Positions 21,601 to 32,300 of a DNA stretch of 38,171 bases are shown in pieces. Positions within the stretch are counted from its first letter, which is position 1, and every line of letters starts with the position of its first letter. The notes under the pieces are model-generated. The model was not told the origin of the DNA. It did no database searches and worked only from the letters and a program-made list of their open reading frames with translations. Source of the stretch: Phoronis australis (lineage: Eukaryota; Phoronida; Phoronidae); NCBI GenBank assembly GCA_002633005.1, contig NMRA01000141.1:822734-860904 (forward strand), in the 5' to 3' direction. The translations under genes and the position numbers were made by a program.

Positions 21601-24600
21601 TATGGTGCTGTGTGCATATTATCTGCTAGCGTATACTTACTTAACCGTGACGAGCCATACAGAAATCCACCCACAAGGGCACTCCACCGGCAAAACTGGA
21701 AAAAGGCAGAACAGGTTTGAAAATCTGAAAATGAAACTGTCCTATGCCTACAGACCAATAACTCATCATGCAGAGGCAGAATATGGGACACGAGGAATAC
21801 AAGGCATTCAGTAGTGAGGAGCAGCTGATGGTCTCAGTCACCTGCAAACATACGTGACACTGCCCTTTGTGGGTAAAAACAATTACTTAATAGACCTTTA
21901 TACACATGAGGGGAAATGCGCGTGAGCATTCTTATAAGGGAATTTTTCACACGATGGGGACCCTTTCAGGCAAGAGATTGCAGACTAAGTTAAACTATGC
22001 AAGTAGGCGGGTTTGATTTACATTAAACAATGACATTTAATAGTGAAGAAACAGCAAAGAAGACCAATGTTTAAAGTCGCTATCAACCACGTTCTGGTGT
22101 TGAAAGCATCTATTGTCTCCACTAGCATATTTGTATTTACCAGTTGTCTGTACATTGCACACTAAATTGCCTGAAATTCCTCAGACGGCCACACTGCAAC
22201 AGAACCAAAACCTTGCGGGTGTGTTCTTACCGTGCTTGTTAACATGAGCACGGTAAGAACGGACTATAAGTTCTTCTCAAGCCCAGAAATCATTTCACAA
22301 TCTGAGTAAGGAACATGGTGAGGCCTATTTTATAGCAGTGCATCACCAAAGTCAAAAGACTTTTGACAGCAGGCGCAGATTCATTGTCCTTTGATTGAAT
22401 GACAGAAAGACCGATTGTCTTTGCCCTTGACTTACAGTTTAACTCATTCTTCTTGACAGCAATACATCACTCAAATTGTTAAGAGCATCTCACCCAATGC
22501 TAGAGCGAGCAAAGCAAAATACCAATTTGATAAGAAACACATAAAAACAGTTTCAAATGATTTTCACTCGTCACTCGGACCTTCAGATGATGAGTATTGG
22601 CTACTCGCCTGATTATGCATACGGCTAGACAGTGCCACCGTCTTGACTGGCTGCAGAGACGGTGAAGCTCCCATAGGAGCTGGAAGCTCTTTGGCGAATT
22701 ATGCCACACAGTGATTGTTAGTGACTTTTGCATATAGAAGCTAGACTCCTGCCAACCACTCGCCATTGGCGAATTCTGAATGGCACAGGCGATGTTAGAC
22801 CTAAGTCTGATCGCCAACTTGGCGAGTTCGCAACAAATTCGCGGTCAAAGCACAAAAATCTTCCCAAAAAGCCGATGCGTACTATCTATTATGTCCCACG
22901 GAAATAGCTGATTTGTCACGGAAAGTCACGACATCGATAACTCCACACTAAGCCAGACCATTTTGTAACCTTCCATGATGTAACCTTTCATTTGTAACTC
23001 ATCGGATAATTCTGTTCCGTACTTGACCTTGAACCGACTAGCGTGGGACAAAACAGATACTACGCATCGGCTTTTCAGGAGATTTTTGTGCTTTGACCGT
23101 GAATTTTTTGCTTACTCGCTGGAGCAGGACACCGTTAATGGTATTAGAAGAAAGAACAATTGCTCATGGTTTGTTGAATCCCTGTTTTGTGTAAATTTAT
23201 TGACTTTTGTGTTTGATATGGATGGCTGAAGTGAAGCACCCGAGGACTTCATAGTCACGAGTGTCATACTTTGTAATATAATAAATGTAGTGTATTGGGG
23301 ATGATCAAAAGCTGAGAACACCTGTGGTTGGAAGTATACCGATCACATAGCTAGCACTTGCACACGCCTTTTATTGTACTTGCTTAGGCTTAAGCCACTG
23401 GATCGGTGTTCCCTTGATTTTGTTTAGTTCGATCACTGTCCATTTTCATAATAAAATGCATCTTCTGAAGTCAAAGGTGGTCGCTATACCTGATAACTGT
23501 AAACTGAAAGGGCTTTCCCAACTTCCAGCCAATGACAAGCCAATGCCAATGGTAATGACTGAATGTTATGCCGCCGGTTTCATTAATTTAACCAATGAGA
23601 AGCCATGTTAAACAGCATTTGACAGTGCTACCTTTCATAACACAGCGAAAGAGTGTAGGTGATGTTTTACTAAGAGTGTAGCATAATTCGCCGAAAAGCT
23701 TCTGGCGTATAGACTTTATTCACGCGGCGGACATTAAAATCTAAAGCGAGGCTCACTGCAATAAACAAAGCGGAAATTTACATTGCGCGAGTTAAATGGC
23801 CGGTCTTTGGAGTCCAACCTGAATATTAAATCTTAAAAAATGTGTCAGTAATTAACCACAGAGACGTTGAAAAATACAGTTAAAGAACAAGTCAATGCAC
23901 CAAAGAGTTGTCTGACGAAAGGATATAGTTTTTTCCGGAAAACTAAGTTCGAAACATGAAAAGTAAACATGACCAAATTGCGGCGATCGTAGTGTTACGG
24001 ATTAGGTATCATGCTGAATGCAGGGTTACATTTCTTCTAATAAATTCTTAATAAAAATGCTTTCTACACGAACCAGGTCATCTGGTCGTATTGTTGACGA
24101 GTTGAAGATATATACGACAGTGGTGGCTCATAGCATTTTGCTGTCATGTGCAATTAGTCTCATCTGGTTTAATTTGTTGATCAAGAGTAGGCCTATTAGC
24201 TTTTAGCACAGCCTAGGTCCTGGTGAGGTAGGCACTACCGGGACTAACAGTTGATTTGTCATTGATCTGAAATAATACTTGATGTTATTAAATATATATT
24301 TTGATTACGATAAAAAACCAGGCTCGCAATTGCCAGAAAATTATATGACCATCAATTCTGCTTTCTTGGTTTTAATAATTAGGTCTATTTCATGTGTTAT
24401 ATTTTTCAAATATCAATCTCGACCAAGTTGAATTTTAAAATTATAACACCTAATTCTTTCGTCCAAAGCAAAATCTTGTTTTAGAGCTCAATTTCAGTTA
24501 ACCGGACAGAACACAGAGGCAGATTTAGAGGGGAGCCAAGGGGTTATGCCCCAGCTCCCTAAAATTCTCCCAGATTCCATTTGGCAGTTCAAGGGCGCGA

Positions 24601-26017
24601 ATTTCTGACGGGCAAAATCCTGGCTAATACTCTGCCTTTCCCCCCCAACTCAAAGTCCTGGATCCCCCCTGGAACAAGCATTGTTATCATGTTTCTTCAG
24701 AGGCCTCGTTCATATCCGAGGGGAAATGTGCCTCATGTGTGTACGGCCTTCTGAGAGGGGAACGTTTCGCCGAGTGACGGGTCAGTGAAAAATCTACTGA
24801 CCTCCGGATCACCATCAATAGCACCCCGCCTTTTTGCAAGCTCTCATAGCTCTGTCTCAAGTAGCATTTTCAGTGGCTGATCTAGGATACCATATAGGCC
24901 TAGTGAGGGGGGCCCCCGACATCCTCGGAGAAGCGGGCAAAGCACGATTGTATGCACGCAGGCAGCCCGGAAGTTGCGGGCGCCGAGGATGTATACCTTC
25001 TGCTCAGGAAATCTGTCGTTGGACTAAAAAAAAATAAAACGGAACATGTTTTCCCCCCTCGTCCGCTACCGGTCCTAGCTCAAACTCAGTACAAGTTTCC
25101 TCCTGCTTCACGTTTTGCTGGTTTATTTTGCTTGCGGCAGTCAAGGGGGGGCAGGGGCCCGGCCCCCCCCCTAAATCCGCCTATAATTTTGTACTTTTTC
25201 AAATTGTCACCTCTGTGGTCACAGGTGATTTGAACCATTGGAAAGAAATTTTCAATCACAAAGCCAAAGGGGATTTTTAGGCCTCGTGGCCGGGAATTTC
25301 GCGCGAGTTTTCAATATTTTTGATAGGGGAATAGGGCCGATATTTGGCCCCAAAATTGAGGGATTGAGGGCCCTGTCCTTTTTGTAAAGAAAAATGCATC
25401 GCGCTTTAACCAATAGTCATGAAAACACAGCCTGGCTGGCTGAAGATTCTCCAGTCCTCGTTCAGCTATGGCAGCATCCAGTCCCAGATGCGACAAATTA
25501 TGATTCGAAAACAACAATAAATTTTACATGGACATATTTTCCTTCGTTGCGGCATATGGCAAGGACCCAACGCTTCCAAATCGTCCTTAGGGATTGTAAA
25601 ACAGAGTGTCCGTATTAATTTTTTTCTAGCTGTTCCAGCAACGCGGAGTACAACTACTCGGATAAGCCACCAGAGCTATCATAGCGAGCCTCGTTTTGGA
25701 ACGCGCCTGCTGTCGGCGTGAATAGGGTCTATGAAGCTCCGTAGAGGAGCTTCACAAAGCTCCGCAGAGGAGCTTTTCACATTCTCTACTCGGCCATTCG
25801 ACTTCGAGAGACGAGACGGTCGATGGCACAGTCTAGCACACTGAATGCGACCACATATTTTTGTGGACGCATAAAAATAAATGACAGTAAGACATTCAAT
25901 CCTATAATGCTTTTACTCTAGTATACCTTAAATTTAAATTAACTACGTGCAACATCACACCAATAAACTTACTCGAATAAACGGAGAAACAGCTTTTGGT
26001 GCAGCGAGGGTGGCCAT
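18606..26017 (-). CDS. ATP5ME: ATP synthase membrane subunit e, mitochondrial
   Basis: Subunit e is a small inner-membrane Fo subunit of mitochondrial ATP synthase that supports dimerisation. Four exons on the - strand (26017-25973, 21695-21641, 20024-19923, 18655-18606) join with consistent phases 0, 1 and 1 and give 83 residues. The protein starts MATLAAPKAVSPFIR, like the VSPLIKLGRYSAL start of vertebrate subunit e. Next comes FCRWSALVGGFLYGSSR, the transmembrane segment with the G25-xxx-G29 dimer motif. A charged coiled-coil helix (about residues 40-70, with EEVLQVEIQRKKEERAARLA) follows. The C-terminus ALAKEVGLTPTQ extends some 12-14 residues beyond the roughly 70-residue human protein. 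No cleavable presequence is evident, as is usual for this subunit. Introns 1 and 3 carry dispersed repeats. Confidence 0.93.
18656..19922 (-). other. ATP5ME intron 3
   Basis: It contains a dispersed repeat at about 19555-19892. The hydrophobic - strand ORF at 18878-19138 lacks family features or suitable splice context and is treated as chance. Confidence 0.6.
19555..19892. repeat. Dispersed repeat, copy 1 (uninterrupted)
   Basis: It shares a long diverged match with 24700-25380: 'gaggggaaa.gtgcct', 'gctctg.ctcaagtagc', 'ttcaaattgtcacct', 'gatatttggcccc' and the closing 'ggattgaggg'-like run. Copy 2 has an extra 316 bp inserted in the middle, so copy 1 shows the uninterrupted form. The family is not recognised. 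Confidence 0.75.
19923..20024 (-). CDS. ATP5ME: ATP5ME exon 3 (coiled-coil helix)
   Basis: The acceptor is tgctgtcttcag and the donor is acag|gtgggt on the - strand, 102 bp apart. It encodes a strongly charged helix (SLSAKEEVLQVEIQRKKEE and onward). The open frame continues past the donor into a dispersed repeat, so the open length there is misleading. Confidence 0.93.
20025..21640 (-). other. ATP5ME intron 2
   Basis: Non-coding apart from the tandem repeat at 21091-21157. ORFs on either strand near 21316-21511 overlap each other and show no family similarity. Confidence 0.6.
21091..21157. repeat. 20-bp tandem repeat
   Basis: There are three perfect copies of TCTTGTGAAGTCATGCATAG plus a 7-base partial copy. 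Perfect identity points to recent expansion. Confidence 0.95.
21641..21695 (-). CDS. ATP5ME: ATP5ME exon 2 (membrane segment)
   Basis: The acceptor is gcctttttccag and the donor is taa|gtaagt on the - strand. It encodes FCRWSALVGGFLYGSSRL, with a single leftover base. The GFLYG motif is the family GxxxG. Confidence 0.93.
22223..22260. repeat. Perfect 14-bp hairpin
   Basis: GTTCTTACCGTGCT and AGCACGGTAAGAAC form a perfect 14-bp stem around a 10-base spacer. It lies within the ATP5ME intron and has no evident function. Confidence 0.9.
22800..23325. repeat. Foldback repeat family, copy 1
   Basis: The right arm (about 23010-23325) is a diverged direct match to 27560-27862, including 'gagcaggacaccgt', 'catggtttgttga' and 'tatggatggctga'. 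Bases 22830-22920 resemble the reverse complement of the right arm ('ggtcaaagcacaaaaatctt' against 'gatttttgtgctttgacc'), giving an imperfect foldback. Confidence 0.7.
24517..24672. mobile_element. Short hAT-like element, probable
   Basis: The left end CAGAGGCAGATTTAGAGGGG and the right end CCTGGATCCCCCCTG resemble hAT-type CAGnGGCGGATC termini. Flanking GAACA-like bases could be a decayed target duplication. It is about 155 bp and non-coding. Confidence 0.45.
24700..25380. repeat. Dispersed repeat, copy 2, interrupted by an insertion
   Basis: It matches 19555-19892 in two blocks (about 24700-24870 and 25187-25380), separated by the element at 24871-25186. Confidence 0.75.
24871..25186. mobile_element. 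hAT-like non-autonomous element nested in a repeat
   Basis: It begins CAGTGGCTGATCTAGGAT and ends CTAAATCCGCCTATA, imperfect inverted termini with GC-rich inner borders. The same right end starts this window at position 1, so at least two copies occur here. Its absence from the matching place in the 19555 copy confirms that it is an insertion. The target duplication is unclear (ATTTT-like bases occur on both sides). Short ORFs within it are not transposase. Confidence 0.6.
25733..25776. repeat. Two tandem small hairpins
   Basis: GAAGCTCC-gtaga-GGAGCTTC is followed after two bases by AAAGCTCC-gcaga-GGAGCTTT. Each is a perfect 8-bp stem with a 5-base loop. They lie in ATP5ME intron 1, about 200 bp from exon 1. 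Confidence 0.85.
25973..26017 (-). CDS. ATP5ME: ATP5ME exon 1
   Basis: The ATG complement is at 26015-26017. It encodes 15 codons ending SPFIR, then donor gtaagt (complement 25972-25967). The exon ends on a codon boundary. The VSPxI motif before the membrane segment matches the family N-terminus. Confidence 0.9.
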
Positions 26018-26219
26018 TTTCACAATCTCGAGAAAGTCTCGAGGTGACGAGAATAAATCTTTGTTAAATTATTCAAAGAATATGATTATTGGACATGTAG
26101 TTAAGACAATTCATCAATGAAAATAATATAGTGGTCCAGTTTGATCTATATCTTTGTTTTTTTACAAATAATAAAAAATATTGACCTTCACCCTTTGTCT
26201 GCATCAGTTGTTTTCAACG
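26018..26219. promoter_or_regulatory. Probable divergent promoter between ATP5ME and GPAT
   Basis: The two start codons face away from each other across 202 bp. Two CTCGAG palindromes lie near 26026-26043, close to the ATP5ME start. A pyrimidine-rich run ending gcatcag at 26207 could be an acceptor, so the GPAT 5' UTR may include an upstream non-coding exon. No TATA box can be assigned. Confidence 0.4.
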
Positions 26220-26369
26220 ATGGCAGTGGAGCAGTTGGTCATCGCGTTAGTTTCTCTGGCTTTTGCACCTGGTGTCTTACTTCTATTTCTTACAATCATC
26301 CTAGCTTCATTGGGAAGATCGGTTGGTTTAAGAAAACTGTACGTCGACACTCTCTTAAAAATATTTGAG
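26220..26369 (+). CDS. GPAT4: GPAT exon 1 (membrane segment)
   Basis: The ATG at 26220 opens 50 codons that end KIFE, then donor gag|gtgagt on a codon boundary. Residues 8-31 form a strongly hydrophobic segment. Confidence 0.85.
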
Positions 26370-29300
26370 GTGAGTACAGTTTCACGGACCGCTATCCGAC
26401 CAGTCGCTCACTCGTCGAACTCGAAGCCGAAGGCATGTGCCTAGCACAGGCGTCCTCAGCTTCTGATCGGGTGCTTCACTTCATCCGTCCATAGCAAACA
26501 CAAAACGCTATAAATTTACTCAAAAAAGTAGCCAGCCAGCTAGCTACATGTGACTATGAAGACAACCGTCAAAATACAGCTAGGACTAGGTACCACTGCA
26601 TTTGTGTTAATCTTCCGTAGTCCCGAAATTGTACACAGGCAGGGTAGTTTTGCTCGTTACCTCACCGTGAAACTTGTTTCAACATGTAAAGCTAAAAACC
26701 AGACAGGGTACATGCAAAATCTGGGATAGTCAACCGACACTCACCTTGCCCGTTACAACCATTTAAGTGAAAAACTATGCAACAAACGTCATTTTCTTGC
26801 ATCATTCTCGACCTTTTGTAACAAGTCTGTTGTAGTTTTGAAAACAGTACGCTAGTGTCACGCGAATGCATCATTTCCTAAATTTTTGCAACAATTTTGC
26901 AGCAGCAAAATTTGTTCCGAAATTCGTTTTTTTTCGATATCGAAATTCTAAAACTTATAATGAAGTGAAACCAGCTCTAATAATTTGTTGTGACGTGTAC
27001 GCAACCTCGTGAAAGAACAACAGTTGAGTGAAGAATCGGCGAAAAAAGAAACTGGCCAAAGGGTGATGCACTATTTCGTGGCGCCGAAAGCCGACGCAGA
27101 AGGTCGCTCCACAACTTTAGCAGCAGAATAACGATAGAACGCCATTTTTTCCAACACCGTTAAATAATTTAGTTTATTCAAGGAAGACTGTAGTTTTCAA
27201 TGGCACTAATGTTGTGTCAGATTTTATCTTACCACTTTTTTACCCACATCGGTGCAAAGCTGTATATTTGGTATACAACTTTGTACCAAGGATAACAAAA
27301 CAGGAGTTCAACAAACCATGAGGAATTATTCTTTCTCCCAATACCATTTACGGTGTCCTGCTCCACGGAGTTCTTAAGAGATTCGCAGTCAAAGCACAAA
27401 AAGCCCATCCGGAGCAACTCCCTTGTCCCATGTGAGTTGGTACGGAATTATCCAATGAGTTACGGATGAACGACAATTGTCAATTTGCCAGATTGCGTAA
27501 AAGATTTTGATAGCGTAACCTTCCGTGACAAATCGGCAATTGCCGTTCATCTGTAACTCATCGGATAATTCCGTACCGACTCGCGTGGGACACGGGAGTT
27601 GCTCCGAAGGGGGTTTTTGGGAAAATATTTCTGCTTTGACCGCAAGTCTCTTGCGAACTCAGTGGAGCAGGACACCGTAAATGGTATTGTGAGAAAGAAC
27701 AATTCCTCATGGTTTGTTGAGCACCCGCTTTGTGTAAATTTATAGAGTTTGGTGTTTGCTATGGATGGCTGAAATGAAGCACCCGCGGAATTTCTAGTCC
27801 GGAGTGTCATACCTTGTAGTATAATGTATTGGGGACGATCAGAAGCTGAGGACGCATGTGGTGCTAGGAAATTATATCGCCCTGAATGCAGCAGGCATAC
27901 AAGAGTGATAGTATATCACCATAAAAAGTTACTCATTTCAAAATACAGCTAATAAAATCGAATGAAACATGCATATATATGATCATAGAGTTATAATTAA
28001 CTCATACCATGACTCTGAATACAATTTAGTCAACATAACTTGAACATAACATATCCATAAAAATCGAGTTTCTCTCACCGCGTGACATTTTGAGGATGTT
28101 ACATGAAATCAAGCCTGTTGACGAACAAAGAGTCTAATGGACACAAATCTAACAAATTTCACCTGATATCTTTCCATGCTATTTTTCAAGTGTCGCGCGC
28201 CACATCACGCGCTTTGCTCAGTCTCGGGGCTAGCCTTTACCTAATGATCGTGACGCATTCAAAATATTTTGTGGTTATCGCGTATACGCAGAAAGTTAAC
28301 AGTGACCAAAAAGAAGAGTTGAAATTCTTAGCCAAAGTCACCTTAATTGTCGTAACTAAGCTTCATCGAAGATATGTGCAGAAGTAGAAAGGACCACTGA
28401 GGGCTGTTCCAGCAAAGTCTGTGTGGGAGGGGGGGGAAGGCAACTGAAATAAAAAATTATGGGTGGTTGCATTTGATTTAAATTCAAAATGGCTGGTGGT
28501 CGTACTTCAAAAAAATAAAAATTTACAGGTCGTTGTTGTTTCATTGGGCCATAAATGTTTGATGGTGGGTAATTTTAGTAAATTTTATAAACAATCCCCA
28601 CAGAATCAAAAACTGAAACAAAAATGCAACTTGCAAAAAGCTCCGACTTTTTCACTCCCTTCGATCTCCTCATCGGCATGCCCATAACACCATTTAACCA
28701 CAGGTGCTCGAATTTCTCGATGGCTAATAACCATATATAAGAAATGTATGTTTTCTTAGTAATGAATGACGTTAGTGGTGATGGAGGAACAGATAAACTC
28801 AAGCGCCTGTGCAGTCAACCACAAGAACAAAAAAAATTACGGGTGGTTGCATTTCAAAGTTATAAAAAATTACGGGTGGTAGGCTGAAGAAATAAATGAA
28901 AAATATGGGTGGTGGGTGCGAAATAAAGGTGCCTTCCCCCCTCCCATACAGATTTTAGTGGAACAGCCCTGAAGAAAGTAAGCACTTTTTAAAGTGATAG
29001 TTTTAAGTGTGGAATGTATTTTTGATGAGGTGAAAAGTCTCAATCGATGAGCCGATTTCGCCTACAGCCTGTTTAAAATAAACAAGACGAAATTAGTACA
29101 GAAAGCGATTGGAAGTATTGTAGCCCCTAATTGGCCAACCAAGGGGCTACGTGTTGCCTACGCCTGTGCCTGTGCCTGGTACAGATTGGCAACACATAGT
29201 GTCTTGGCTGGTTCTACAGGGTCTACAATACTCCCCATCACTTTCTGTATTAATATCATCACGTGTATTTTAAACTGGCGGTAGTCCTAATCTGGTAACC

Positions 29301-32300
29301 GAGTAAAAAGTTTTCACCACATCAAAAATACGTTTTACGTTTTTCAAGTTCAACAATCCTTTTTAGTTTTACACATATCTTCGATGAAGCATGTCTATGG
29401 GAATTAAGGTGACTTTGGTGAAGAATTCCAACTCCACTTTTTTGGTCACCCATTAAGTTTTTCACCACGTGCGATAACCATGAAATATTTCAATGATGCC
29501 GTGTGAGTGACACAACGACAAGCACGAGATTGAATAAAGCGCGTTACTTTGCACGTGACAGTTGCAAAATTCTCTATGGTAGTTTTTGCAAGTGTCAATT
29601 GCCAAGTCATGTGCTCCGCTCATTCTCTTATTGTGGCCTTACTCGCGTGACTTTAATTGAAGTATTTTGTGGTTATCGTACACAATGACAATGTCAACGG
29701 TTATCAGAAAAGTGGAGTTGGAATTCTTTGCCAAAGTCATCTTCCCATAGGCATGCTTCACCAAGGATATGCATAGAACCAGAAAGGATTGTTGAAAAAA
29801 GTAAATTAGCCCTTTTTAAGTGCAAAATTTATACTTGACGAAGTAAAAACCTCTTATTGGGTGACAGGATTTGGACTACCAGTTGTTTGAAATACACCGG
29901 GATGAGATTAGTACACAGACTGATGGAATGTTGTAACCTCTCGCCAGCCAGCCAAGAGGCTACTTGTATGTGTTGCTTAGATCCTCGCTGACGATGATAT
30001 CTAAGGCTAAGAAACCGTTGTTGTCACTGAATCTCAACACTGCTCAACTGTCTGAACTGATGTTTTTTGCTTCAATGAAATTGTCATCATCTTCTGAATT
30101 GTGTCACTAAAAAATTAGTGATGGCGTGTGCCACGAGCGCAATGTTTCAAAGTTGACAGACATTTCGTTGTTACAAAAGCTGGAGAATTGTGCAAGAAAA
30201 TGACGTTCATTAGATTGTTTCCACTTAAACGGTTGTAACGGGCAAATTGAATGTTTGCTTGACTTTCAATTTTGTATGCAGGCCTACAGGTCATTAGCTC
30301 CACATATTCATGTAAGTTTCCTGGTTTGAGGTCTATGTGAGGTAAACACACAGTCATTCCTAGCTATAGTTTGACGATTGTCCTCATACAGCTACCTTGT
30401 TGTCTAGGAATTTATGAAGACAAAAAATGACTTAATCAGTGATTTAAGTTCAATTTTTCAGTTCTCTACAACTCAAATTACACCAAAATGTAACTCGCCC
30501 AACTGTTTGTATTTTTGTATCTCCAACATTCAACTCCCTGACCCTTCCTTATTTTCCATTAGGACCAGACAGCAGCATACAAGGTTTCTGGTCTGCGACA
30601 CCCTACTACATTATATACTTGAAGTCAAGGTCTTAAGTCAAAGGTCACCAGATGGCACTGAGATTGGGTTAAGAAACGATCTAAATTCAACAGGCATCAG
30701 GTGGCTTTCCTTTTCAAAATATGGACAGCAGACCTGGGAGAACCAATTATTCTACTTTTTGGTCTTGCGTTTGTTTAAAAGCAACACAATCTGATAAGCG
30801 CCACTTACTTTCATCATACTTCCACTTTTGCAACTTGAGGAAAAGTCTGTTGTCGACTTTAAAACGCTTTGCTTTTGACACATGAAAGCTCCAGCCTCTT
30901 GTCTTTTGTTATTGTCAAAGTGATTTAAGCTAGGAATTGTCAGTGACAACATTTACAAAGCGATATTGGATGAAAATTGATAATTAAGTGGTCTCGAATT
31001 ACACCAAAGTGAAATCAATCTGTGCACTTGTTTTACCTACTTGTGACACATAACCTTGTGAATGGAGAATTGGTTAGATTGGAAATTGACCTATAAGCCA
31101 TGGTGATGCTCTATTGTGACTGAATACCCAGGTGGTGTTAAATTACAGTGTCTGCCAGACAGTGTAATTGAACAGTCTATCCTGAGTATTTACCATGATG
31201 TTTCACCTGTAGGACCAGTGCCTGTGAACCAGGGAGAAAGTGCAACTCCTGTTAGTAATTTTTTGCATATTCCGCTAAAAGAAGTTAATTATTTAGTTAC
31301 TGTTGAAAAGCAAGTTGACATTACTTATTATATTACGTCAAAACAAGGAAGCCCAGTATTAAAAAACCTGGCAACAGTCGAAAGTGGAAACACAAGATAT
31401 CTGAATTGAAAAATCGGCAAAGTTGGCAGTATTCTGTACAACACCTTAGCTCACCCGATCACATAACATGTCTTTAAACTCGTTATTTATGAGTCAAATA
31501 TACGAGTTGATTGGGTATACTTCTATAGACTTCAACAATGTGGCAAATCAAATTATCTTTATCGGCCATTTTCAAGTTTTTGGATTTTTGACGCTTTTGG
31601 CAATTTTTAACTTTGATTTTTTTAACGCAGGGGTAAATTTATTTGCACAAATTTTAAACTTGATTTATGATCAGTAGCTGAGAGGATCGAGTCTCAGATT
31701 TTTGATTTACCTCGAGTCCTAAAAACGGAGAAATCTGTTATCATGAACTGATGCCTGATTTCCCTGTTGTTTTCGGTTCAATAAAAACTCTGAGGTTTCC
31801 TTGAATATGAACTGAAAACAGATACATGTTAAAGTTTCTTCTAATTAGAATACAATATGGCGGAATAGTAAAATGTTGTTTATCAAAATTTTCAACAATA
31901 GTAACTAAAAGACGATTTTACTTGATTATTTGAAAACTTTTATATAGTATGGTTGTCATCAAGAAATACAGAATAAAATTTTGAACATTTTTGGCTGTAC
32001 AGTGAACGTTTGAAAAATGAAAAAAGTAAAAATTTTGGCCATTCTTTTCGATCAAATCAGACGTAGTCTAACACAAAATTGCCTGCAGTTGACTGTTGAG
32101 GTTTTTTGAAAAATAGAGCACTTTTCACAAAAATGATGGTCATGGGATTGTAAACGTTCATGTGACGTTTGAAGGCATGGGTTCAGATTATTCCCTTGTT
32201 GAACATCCAGAAACTATAAGCTCTGTGAGTTGACAGTGGACAATTGAAAAGTTATTTGATGGAACAGGAAGGGAAGGTTGACAAATACTTCTGCCATCCT

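Larger units (their letters stand above)
21696..25972 (-). other. ATP5ME intron 1
   Basis: This 4.3-kb intron is filled with repeats: a hairpin (22223-22260), a foldback-type repeat (about 22800-23325), a short hAT-like element (24517-24672), a dispersed repeat split by a hAT-like insertion (24700-25380), and paired small hairpins (25733-25776). No further exon is required by the subunit e model. Confidence 0.65.

Noticed and set aside
21602-21847. Three overlapping ORFs around ATP5ME exon 2
   Set aside because: Only the - strand frame that encodes FCRWSALVGGFLYG fits splice sites and family; the other frames are shadows.
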